From NCBI GenBank assembly GCA_001513505.1, contig LFTM01000172.1:1-18492 (forward strand): a stretch of 18,492 nucleotides of DNA, written 5' to 3'. Positions 7,558-13,058 of this stretch are shown one piece after another (within the stretch, counting starts at the first letter, position 1; every line of letters starts with the position of its first letter). Below the pieces are notes generated by a model. That model was not told the origin of the DNA. It was given only the letters and a program-made list of their open reading frames with translations, and did not search any database. Made by a program: the position numbers and the translations under genes. Source of the stretch: Clostridiales bacterium DTU092. Its GTDB lineage: Bacteria > Bacillota > Clostridia > Caldicoprobacterales > Caldicoprobacteraceae.

Positions 7558-8949
7558 TTATTCCATCTCTACGGGGTATTCCCCGCTAAAACATCCCAGA
7601 CAGAAATCACAGCCACTGCTCTCCACCGTCTTTAACAGGCCGTCCATGCTTAAATATTCCAGGGAATCGGTGCCTATAATACGGCATATTTCATCCACGC
7701 TGTAGGAAGCCCCGATCAGCTGATCCTTGCTGGGGGTATCAATGCCGAAATAGCAGGGAAATCGGACCGGAGGTGAGCTTATCCGCATATGGACCTCTCT
7801 GGCACCTGCCATCCGCAGCATCTCCACTATCTTTTTACTGGTAGTTCCTCTGACAATAGAATCATCGATCATTACGATCCGTTTGCCTTTGACCACCTTT
7901 TTTAGAGTATTCAGTTTAATCCGAACCCCTCGTTCCCGCATTGACTGGCCGGGACTGATAAATGTCCTGCCTACATACCGGTTCTTTATAAGCCCTTCAC
8001 CGAACGGAATGCCTGAACCTTCAGCATATCCCAAAGCTGCAGTGGTTCCCGAATCCGGAACTCCGATAACCAGATCCGCCTCAACCGGATGCTCAGCAGC
8101 CAGAATTTTTCCTGCCTCTTTTCTGGCGGCATATACGCTTACCCCGTCTATAACACTGTCGGTTCGGGCAAAATATACAAATTCAAATATGCACAAAGCC
8201 GATTTCAAGGGAGTTGGTGTCTGAATACTCTTCAGACCGTCCCTGGTGATTATTATAATTTCACCCGGCTTTATATCTCTTATAAACTCGGCATCCACAA
8301 CGTCAAAAGCACATGATTCAGATGCAACTACATAGGAGTCCCCTATTTGCCCCAGCGCAAGCGGACGCATACCATATGGATCACGTATGGCAATAAGGGT
8401 ATCCTCGGTCATTAAAACCAGGGCATAAGCCCCTTTCAGCCTGGATACGGTATTCTTTATGGCTATCTCCAATCCCTGATCAATATCCCGTGCAATAAGG
8501 TTGGCAATTACCTCGCTGTCAGTGGAGGTTTGAAACACCGCTCCGGTTTCCTCCAGCTGGATACGGAGCTGGTCGGCGTTTGTCAGATTCCCGTTATGGG
8601 CCAAAGCAAGATATCCCTTCTTATATCTTATGACAAGCGGCTGGGCATTGAGTATGCTGGTATCACCGCCAGCGGGATAACGAACGTGGCCTATGGCAAT
8701 ATTGCCTCCCTTTAACTCTTCCAGTCTGTTTTCCTCAAATACTTCGGAAACCAGCCCTCTATCCTTATAATGCTTTATAGTTGTTCCGTCTGCAATGGCT
8801 ATACCGGTGCTTTCCTGACCCCTGTGCTGAAGAGAATACAGACCGAAATATGTCATCTCACTGACATCCAGATCGTCCCGGGCAAATATCCCAAAAACAC
8901 CACATTCCTCATTTAATTTATCCAAATCAATCAAAGCTGTTTTGTACAT
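7558..8949 (-). CDS. purF: Amidophosphoribosyltransferase (glutamine PRPP amidotransferase)
   Basis: The committing enzyme of purine synthesis, making phosphoribosylamine from PRPP and glutamine. The 463-residue precursor has the N-terminal nucleophile Cys16 in NEECGVFGIF, so 15 residues should be removed as a propeptide, as in the B. subtilis enzyme. The glutaminase domain is about 16-240 (HRGQESTGI, GHVRY, LAHNGNLTN). The PRTase PRPP loop VMIDDSIVRGTTS is at 359-371. Cys253, Cys399 and the C-terminal CDFCLGC match the four-Cys [4Fe-4S] arrangement of the B. subtilis class (C253-to-C399 spacing of 146 equals C236-C382). The cluster would make the enzyme oxygen-labile, which fits an anaerobe. 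Confidence 0.97.
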   Translation of the reverse strand: MYKTALIDLDKLNEECGVFGIFARDDLDVSEMTYFGLYSLQHRGQESTGIAIADGTTIKHYKDRGLVSEVFEENRLEELKGGNIAIGHVRYPAGGDTSILNAQPLVIRYKKGYLALAHNGNLTNADQLRIQLEETGAVFQTSTDSEVIANLIARDIDQGLEIAIKNTVSRLKGAYALVLMTEDTLIAIRDPYGMRPLALGQIGDSYVVASESCAFDVVDAEFIRDIKPGEIIIITRDGLKSIQTPTPLKSALCIFEFVYFARTDSVIDGVSVYAARKEAGKILAAEHPVEADLVIGVPDSGTTAALGYAEGSGIPFGEGLIKNRYVGRTFISPGQSMRERGVRIKLNTLKKVVKGKRIVMIDDSIVRGTTSKKIVEMLRMAGAREVHMRISSPPVRFPCYFGIDTPSKDQLIGASYSVDEICRIIGTDSLEYLSMDGLLKTVESSGCDFCLGCFSGEYPVEME

Positions 8950-8985
8950 AGAATCAAACCTCTGCTCTTTTAATTTTAAATTTAT

Positions 8986-9477
8986 TCATAATATCTCTTC
9001 CTGTAATTTGCTGTCCTGTTGATGCACCCGTTCCGCCATGCTCCTCCGGTATTCTTTAAGCCGATCTGCAAGATGGGGATAGCGCATAGCCAGTATGTGT
9101 ACCGCCAGCAATGCAGCATTTTCGCTTCCATTAACCGCTACGGTGGCCACTGGTATTCCAGCCGGCATCTGTACTATTGACAGAAGTGAATCCAGACCGT
9201 CCATCATAGAAGATTTTATGGGCAGGCCAATAACCGGCAAAACGGTATAGGCAGCCAGTACACCTGGCAGATGCGCAGCCTTTCCAGCCGCTGCAATTAT
9301 TACCTCCACACCTCTTTCCTCTGCAGTCCGGGCATACTCAGCAGCTTCGTAAGGCGTACGATGAGCAGACAGCACCCTTGTCTCAACCTCTATCCCGAAC
9401 TCCTTTAGAACCTCCACAGATTTCCTGACTATATCCAAATCCGATATGCTTCCCATCAGGATCCCAACCTTTGGCAT
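8986..9477 (-). CDS. purE: PurE: N5-carboxyaminoimidazole ribonucleotide mutase / AIR carboxylase
   Basis: Makes CAIR, from N5-CAIR (class I) or directly from AIR and CO2 (class II). The 163-residue protein has GILMGSISD at 5-13, SAHRTP at 37-42 and AGKAAHLPGV at 64-73 with the active-site His at 69. I use the ATG at 9477 because GGAGG is 7 nt upstream; the ATG at 9483 has only 1 nt. The usual class I loop reads AGGAAHLPGM, whereas here a Lys replaces the second Gly. Class II enzymes carry a basic residue (AGRSN) at this position. No purK is nearby. It is the first gene of the pur operon, behind the leader and attenuator. Confidence 0.95.
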   Translation of the reverse strand: MPKVGILMGSISDLDIVRKSVEVLKEFGIEVETRVLSAHRTPYEAAEYARTAEERGVEVIIAAAGKAAHLPGVLAAYTVLPVIGLPIKSSMMDGLDSLLSIVQMPAGIPVATVAVNGSENAALLAVHILAMRYPHLADRLKEYRRSMAERVHQQDSKLQEEIL

Positions 9478-9507
9478 ATCCATACCTCCACAGTATAATT
9501 CATAATT

Positions 9508-9547
9508 AAAAACTGAAATCCGATTATTTTAACTAATCGGATTTCAG
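9508..9547 (-). terminator. Intrinsic terminator in the pur leader (attenuator)
   Basis: On the minus strand CTGAAATCCGATTA (9547-9534) and TAATCGGATTTCAG (9526-9513) form a perfect 14-bp stem with a 7-nt loop, followed by T5 (9512-9508) and AATTAT. It lies downstream of the pur promoter and about 20 nt before the purE ribosome binding site. Transcripts starting at that promoter must read through it to express the operon. On the plus strand no T-run follows. Confidence 0.9.
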
Positions 9548-9626
9548 CCGTATTCGTATTGGGAATCATCTCTATTTACACAGGTGATATCCTGGTAAAC
9601 AACTTTTTTCAATAAAATGCGCAATA

Positions 9627-9677
9627 TCATATATAGGTTAAAAAAGAACTGCTGCACATTTTTTTTGGCTCCTCCAT
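9627..9677 (-). CDS. Possible 10- or 16-residue leader peptide in the pur 5' UTR
   Basis: Within the pur leader a short frame runs from ATG at 9677 (16 residues) or from an in-frame ATG at 9659 (10 residues, MCSSSFLTYI) to TGA at 9629-9627. The inner ATG is preceded by TGGAGGAGCC and an A tract, a strong ribosome binding site with 9-11 nt spacing. The frame starts next to stem 1 and ends within the segment that could re-pair with it, so ribosome passage could change the fold. No regulatory codon run is obvious apart from three Ser codons. It may equally be a chance frame. Confidence 0.3.
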   Translation of the reverse strand: MEEPKKMCSSSFLTYI

Positions 9678-9742
9678 ATATTTGCATCCTGTTCACCGGA
9701 CACCCACCAATTCCAATGCAAATGATTAATATTTACGCTTTT

Positions 9743-9771
9743 ATCCTACCAGAGGAATGGATCTTTGTCAA
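9743..9771 (-). promoter_or_regulatory. pur operon promoter (sigma-A type)
   Basis: On the minus strand a perfect TTGACA (9771-9766) is separated by 17 bp from TAGGAT (9748-9743). Transcription should start near 9736, about 260 nt before the purE start codon. No comparable promoter lies between the attenuator and purE. Confidence 0.85.
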
Positions 9772-9775
9772 TGAA

Positions 9776-9819
9776 AAATTTGAACATTATTTTATATATT
9801 CATTTAAATGTTCGGTCAA
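9776..9819 (-). promoter_or_regulatory. Inverted PurBox pair upstream of the pur promoter (PurR-type operator)
   Basis: Two inverted copies resemble the B. subtilis PurR PurBox (AWWWCCGAACWWT). On the minus strand TTGACCGAACATT (9819-9807) has the full CCGAACATT core. On the plus strand AAATTTGAACATT (9776-9788) matches except that CC is TT. They are 18 nt apart, close to the 16-17 nt known in B. subtilis, and end 5 bp upstream of the -35 element. The position and orientation fit PurR repression relieved by PRPP. No purR gene is in the window. Confidence 0.7.
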
Positions 9820-9869
9820 ATGCGTCTATTATTCCCCTCCTCCTTATCATTGTGTCGGCTATAGGTTGA

Positions 9870-10328
9870 TTATTCCTTTTTACGTTTTATTTCTTCATAA
9901 GCCAGTCTGGCGACATCGTATACCTCTCTGAACGGAACACCGTGCTTCTCAGCCGCTTGTTTGCAATCCTCATACTCGGGCGCAGCCTTACATATCTTTT
10001 CATTCTGCGCAATCTTTATACGTATATCGCCAAAACTGGTATTAACCTTCGTCCATTGCCTGTTCAGTATGCTTCTGTATGCCGTATAGCTTCTTACCCC
10101 CAGGGTGGTGGTTTCATTGAGGAGAATACCCTTCAATTTATCTTCATCCTCCGGATTGCAAAGAACACTTATCATCACTCCCGGACGATTTTTTTTCATA
10201 TATATTGGTGTGTACCATACATCAAGGGCACTATTCTCCATCAACCGCTCCATTATATACCCGAATATCTCTCCGCTCATATCATCTATGTTGGTCTCTA
10301 TTACTTTAACCTCCCCGGGGGATACTAT
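9870..10328 (-). CDS. larC: LarC C-terminal part (larC2), read after a -1 frameshift
   Basis: Codes for the C-terminal half of the nickel insertion protein LarC (pyridinium-3,5-bisthiocarboxylic acid mononucleotide nickel chelatase). After a -1 shift at the A7 tract the next codons read IVSPGEVKVIETNIDD and continue without a stop into MSGEIFGYIMERL and PIYMKKNRPG, conserved LarC/DUF111 blocks. It adds 152 residues to the 288 of the upstream part, for a 440-residue LarC. The ATG at 10280 is not a likely independent start: the nearest Shine-Dalgarno-like sequence (GGGGAGG) is over 25 nt upstream, and starting there would cut the conserved VIETNIDD block. The frame is closed by TGA just upstream of the slip site, so the shift must occur in a ~12-nt window. 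Confidence 0.88.
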   Translation of the reverse strand: MVSPGEVKVIETNIDDMSGEIFGYIMERLMENSALDVWYTPIYMKKNRPGVMISVLCNPEDEDKLKGILLNETTTLGVRSYTAYRSILNRQWTKVNTSFGDIRIKIAQNEKICKAAPEYEDCKQAAEKHGVPFREVYDVARLAYEEIKRKKE

Positions 10329-10334
10329 TTTTTT
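10325..10334 (-). promoter_or_regulatory. Programmed -1 ribosomal frameshift site in larC
   Basis: On the minus strand the zero-frame codons TTA AAA AAA TAG contain the heptamer A AAA AAA (10334-10328), immediately followed by the zero-frame stop TAG (10327-10325). Slipping back one base continues as ATA GTA TCC into the C-terminal half. In L. plantarum LarC is known to be made from larC1 and larC2 by programmed frameshifting. A homopolymer length error or an inactivating mutation is the alternative. Confidence 0.8.
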
Positions 10335-11191
10335 AACGACTCACCCACGCACACCCTTAAACAGTTGGGAATTTCATAGCTTTTTTTGCCCAAACCATAT
10401 CCTACCCTTTCAACCACTATGGAGGGAAAATCTACAAACTCACTGCACAACGCCGATATAATAGCAGCTCCGGTGGGAGTGACCAGTTCTCCCTGAAAGC
10501 CCCGTGAGTAAACCGGAATACCTTTTAACAGCTCAAGAGTGGCAGGAGCAGGAACCGGGAATATACCGTGCTGACACTTTATAAAGCCTCCTCCTAAGTG
10601 AACCGGAGACGCCATTATCACATCGGGCTTCAACATATCAATACATATGGCCGTGCCTACGATATCAACTATTGAATCCACCGCTCCTACTTCATGGAAA
10701 TGAACCTGTTCATAAGGTACGTTATGTATTTTGCCTTCAGCCTTTGCGAGTTTTTCAAATATCTTCAATGCAATGTCCTTAACATTCCGGGATAAATCAC
10801 TGGATTCAATTAATTCCCTTATCTGCCCGAAATCCCTCTGTATCCCGGAACCATGATGGGAATGATGATGTGAGCCATGATGGTGATGAGAATGCCCATG
10901 ATGAGAATGATCCCCATTATGGAAGTGATCGTCATGGTGAGAATGATCCTCATGGTGGGAATGATCCTCGTGGTGGGAATGATCTTCATGCTGATGGAGC
11001 CTTATATTGACATCCAGTCCGGTAATTCCATTTTTAGTACCCTTCTTAACTTCTATATCAAATTCATTATCCAGCCCCAGCTTGCTCAATTCTTTCAAAA
11101 AGGCTTCCTGATCCAGCCCCAGATCCAGCAGGGCTCCCAAAGTCATATCCCCGCTGATTCCTGAAAAACAATCAAAATACAGTATTTTCAT
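10325..11191 (-). CDS. larC: LarC N-terminal part (larC1), nickel-pincer cofactor nickel insertase
   Basis: LarC inserts nickel into the dithiolated pyridinium mononucleotide to form NPN in a CTP-dependent reaction. This 288-residue part begins MKILYFDCFSGISGDM, the LarC signature, and later has HFHEVGAVDSIVDIVG and HLGGGFIKCQHG. I chose ATG at 11191 because GGAGGG is 7 nt upstream; the open frame extends 13 codons further without family similarity. Residues 66-113 contain 26 His in 48 residues, mostly as EDHSHH repeats, an enlarged version of the family's His-rich loop and probably a nickel-binding store. The zero frame ends at TAG right after the slippery A7. It follows the larB terminator and has its own possible promoter. 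Confidence 0.93.
   Translation of the reverse strand: MKILYFDCFSGISGDMTLGALLDLGLDQEAFLKELSKLGLDNEFDIEVKKGTKNGITGLDVNIRLHQHEDHSHHEDHSHHEDHSHHDDHFHNGDHSHHGHSHHHHGSHHHSHHGSGIQRDFGQIRELIESSDLSRNVKDIALKIFEKLAKAEGKIHNVPYEQVHFHEVGAVDSIVDIVGTAICIDMLKPDVIMASPVHLGGGFIKCQHGIFPVPAPATLELLKGIPVYSRGFQGELVTPTGAAIISALCSEFVDFPSIVVERVGYGLGKKSYEIPNCLRVCVGESLKK
10853..10996 (-). repeat. His-rich coding repeat in larC with 18-bp tandem units
   Basis: On the plus strand the 18-bp unit GAATGATCCTCATGGTGG recurs at 10941-10958 and 10959-10976, with degenerate copies on both sides. It encodes EDHSHH in LarC. The array continues into less regular His/Asp/Ser/Gly codons. Such in-frame repeats can change copy number by slippage without breaking the frame. 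Confidence 0.85.
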
Positions 11192-11259
11192 TTTACATCC
11201 CTCCGTATATTTCCTGTGACAATAAATCAAATCTTGGCTGTGTTTTATTATATATAAAC

Positions 11260-11287
11260 ATTATAAACGTTCTGTATTCCGTTGCAA
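11260..11287 (-). promoter_or_regulatory. Possible larC promoter
   Basis: On the minus strand TTGCAA (11287-11282) and TATAAT (11265-11260) are 16 bp apart. The pair lies just downstream of the larB terminator and about 70 nt before the larC start. The -35 matches consensus at 4 of 6 positions; a second TATAAT-like hexamer follows closely. Confidence 0.45.
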
Positions 11288-11313
11288 ACAAAAACACCGA
11301 GGAACTCCTCGGT
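11286..11313 (-). terminator. Intrinsic terminator after larB
   Basis: ACCGAG and CTCGGT bracket GAGTTC (minus strand 11313-11296), with the palindrome ACCGAGGAGTTCCTCGGT followed by GTTTTTGTTT (11295-11286). It lies 15 bp beyond the larB stop and separates larE-larB from larC. Confidence 0.85.
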
Positions 11314-11328
11314 ATGCAATACTCCATA

Positions 11329-12084
11329 TCATTGCGCCAAGCGATTTATGGTACTGGCCATATATCCGGCACCAAAGCCGTTATCAATATTGACCACGGC
11401 AACCCCGCTGGCACAGCTGTTAAGCATACACAGCAGAGCTGAAAGCCCGCCAAAATTGGCGCCATATCCAACACTTGTCGGAACGGCAATGACCGGTTTG
11501 TCCACAAGACCGCCTACCACACTGGCCAGCGCCCCCTCCATACCTGCAACCACTATGATAACATTGGCCTCGTTTAATGTCCTGGCATTTGCCAGCAATC
11601 TGTGCAGACCGGCCACACCCACATCATACACACGTTCCACATTGTTACCCAGCACTTCAGCCGTAACAGCCGCTTCCTCAGCGACGGGCAGATCTGCAGT
11701 GCCGGCACTAACCACGGCTATTTTCCCCTTTAACGGGGGTACGTGAACTCTTCTTACGGTCACAATCCTGGCCAGCTCGTGATACTCGGCATCCGGAACC
11801 ACATCTTTTACAGCCTCATACACATCTATGCCTGCCCTGGTAGCAAGTATATTAACCTGGCCTCTGGCAGCCATGCGCTCTATGATTGCCTGTATTTGAT
11901 CAAGCCTTTTGCCCTGGCAGAATATCACCTCAGGATAACCGTTGCGTAGCTGCCGATGATGATCCACCTTGGCGAAGCCCAGATCTTCAAAGGGCAGGTA
12001 CTTCAAATCTGCGATTGCATCGTCCACGGTCCGGTGTCCAGCTTTCACATCCTCAAGTATTTTCCTGATATAATCCGCCTCCAT
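11329..12084 (-). CDS. larB: LarB, pyridinium-3,5-biscarboxylic acid mononucleotide synthase
   Basis: First enzyme of nickel-pincer cofactor synthesis: it carboxylates the pyridinium ring of nicotinic acid adenine dinucleotide with CO2 and releases AMP, giving P2CMN. The 251-residue protein has a LarB-specific N-terminal region (about 1-115) and a PurE-like C-terminal domain (about 119-245) with AVVSAGTADLPVAEEA, VVAGMEGALASVVGGL and PTSVGYGANFGG. Cys224 in LNSCASG lies where the L. plantarum enzyme has its catalytic Cys221. It starts 1 nt after the larE stop, so translation is probably coupled. It may be mislabelled as PurE because of the shared fold, but the true purE is a separate gene here. 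Confidence 0.95.
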   Translation of the reverse strand: MEADYIRKILEDVKAGHRTVDDAIADLKYLPFEDLGFAKVDHHRQLRNGYPEVIFCQGKRLDQIQAIIERMAARGQVNILATRAGIDVYEAVKDVVPDAEYHELARIVTVRRVHVPPLKGKIAVVSAGTADLPVAEEAAVTAEVLGNNVERVYDVGVAGLHRLLANARTLNEANVIIVVAGMEGALASVVGGLVDKPVIAVPTSVGYGANFGGLSALLCMLNSCASGVAVVNIDNGFGAGYMASTINRLAQ

Positions 12085-12085
12085 T

Positions 12086-12937
12086 TTATATTTCTCCCTT
12101 CAGCTTCAGTGACTCATTCAGACTACCCGGGCGGTATCCTGATAAATCCAGCGCTACATAGGTGAAACCTATATTTTTCAGTTCTCTGTCAACCAAATCC
12201 ATAATCCCGGTGTCAAAGAATTTATTCCTCTCGTCACTGCCTACCTCTATTCTGGCTATATCACCGTGATAACGCACCCTGACCTGTCTGAACCCCAGTT
12301 TATGCAACAGCAGTTCCTCAGCCTTTTCAATCATACGAAGCTTATGTGCATCTATCGGCTGTCCATAGGAAATACGGGATGCAAGACAGGCATATGCAGG
12401 TTTATCCCAGGTAGGCAGGCCGTATATTTTGGACAACTGACGGATTTCCGGCTTAGTCATCTTAACATCCATCAGAGGACTTATGACGCCAAGTTCTTCA
12501 GCAGCCTTCATTCCGGGCCTGAAGTCTCCAAGATCATCGTAATTGGACCCGTCTGCCACGTGAAGGATGCCATATTTCTTCGCGACATCCAAAACACCCT
12601 TAAACCGCACTTTCTTACAGTAGTAACAGCGGTTTTTATCATTTCTTATAAACTCTTCCATGCCCAGCTCCCCTGACTCGATTACAATATGGCGTACCCC
12701 CAGCTCTTCAGCAAAACGGGATGCCTCTTCAAGTTCCCAGCCAGGCGAAACCGGAGACGAAGCAGTAACCGCAATGACATTATCCCCCAGAACATCACGG
12801 GCTACTTTTAAAAGAAGCGTACTGTCCACCCCACCTGAAAATGCCACTGCTACACTGCCTAATCCAGACAACCTATCCTTAAGGGCCTGAAGCTTGCTCT
12901 CCAGCGCAGCCCTCTCCTTATCATCCCTGAAGCTCAT
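12086..12937 (-). CDS. larE: LarE, ATP-dependent sulfur transferase for NPN cofactor synthesis
   Basis: LarE adenylates the carboxylates of P2CMN and converts them to thiocarboxylates. The 283-residue protein has the PP-loop SGGVDST at 34-40, the DGSNYDDLGDFRPG segment at 129-142, and Cys184 in AYACLASR, equivalent to the sacrificial Cys176 of L. plantarum LarE. Cys104 and Cys107 (RCYYCK) add two more conserved-looking cysteines. This raises the question whether it is the self-sacrificing type or the [4Fe-4S] type that uses three cysteines. ATG at 12937 follows GGAGG with 6 nt spacing. It is the first gene of the larEB unit, 121 bp after guaB. Confidence 0.94.
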   Translation of the reverse strand: MSFRDDKERAALESKLQALKDRLSGLGSVAVAFSGGVDSTLLLKVARDVLGDNVIAVTASSPVSPGWELEEASRFAEELGVRHIVIESGELGMEEFIRNDKNRCYYCKKVRFKGVLDVAKKYGILHVADGSNYDDLGDFRPGMKAAEELGVISPLMDVKMTKPEIRQLSKIYGLPTWDKPAYACLASRISYGQPIDAHKLRMIEKAEELLLHKLGFRQVRVRYHGDIARIEVGSDERNKFFDTGIMDLVDRELKNIGFTYVALDLSGYRPGSLNESLKLKGEI

Positions 12938-12946
12938 TTATAACCT

Positions 12947-12966
12947 CCATTTCCAAACGGCAATGG
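12947..12966 (-). promoter_or_regulatory. Small hairpin touching the larE ribosome binding site
   Basis: On the minus strand CCATT (12966-12962) pairs with AATGG (12951-12947), and an inner CC/GG pair is separated by one mismatch. The 3' arm overlaps the Shine-Dalgarno AATGGAGG, so folding would partly hide it. The stem is short and has no T-run; a regulatory role is only a possibility. Confidence 0.25.
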
Positions 12967-13058
12967 TCTTCTTATGACTCCCCTAAACAGAAGTTTCAAA
13001 CACATCCATATACATCAAAGCCGAATCTTTTTAACAAAAACTATAACTTTATACGTCA

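Larger units (their letters stand above)
9508..9736 (-). promoter_or_regulatory. Structured 5' leader of the pur operon, candidate cis-regulatory RNA
   Basis: From the predicted start site (about 9736) to the attenuator the leader is ~230 nt, with several possible helices. Stem 1 is ATTTGCAT (9723-9716) with ATGCAAAT (9687-9680). Hairpin 2 is TTTACCAGG (9599-9591) with CCTG-T-GTAAA (9584-9575). The attenuator is the last. The 3' arm of stem 1 plus the adjoining ATATGG can alternatively pair with the stretch at 9637-9617, a mutually exclusive arrangement typical of switches. I do not find the conserved cores of the guanine riboswitch (UAUGG ... GUUUCUACC), PRPP/ppGpp ykkC RNAs or ZTP RNAs. The ligand or regulator is unknown. 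Confidence 0.6.
9484..9869. other. 386-bp intergenic region between larC and purE
   Basis: It holds the PurBox pair, pur promoter, structured leader, possible leader peptide and attenuator, all read on the minus strand. I see no clear intrinsic terminator for larC between 9870 and the PurBoxes, so larC transcripts may enter the pur leader and meet the attenuator. Confidence 0.75.

Noticed and set aside
9484..9736. Guanine, PRPP/ppGpp or ZTP riboswitch upstream of purE
   Set aside because: None of the conserved core segments of these classes could be found by eye on the minus strand; only the terminator and unassigned helices are seen.
9617..9931. 104-residue open frame on the plus strand
   Set aside because: It crosses the pur leader, promoter and the end of larC in antisense, with no ribosome binding site or family similarity.
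10325..10328. larC as a broken pseudogene
   Set aside because: Both halves are intact and join at a classic slippery heptamer with the stop directly after it, and frameshifting in larC has a known precedent.
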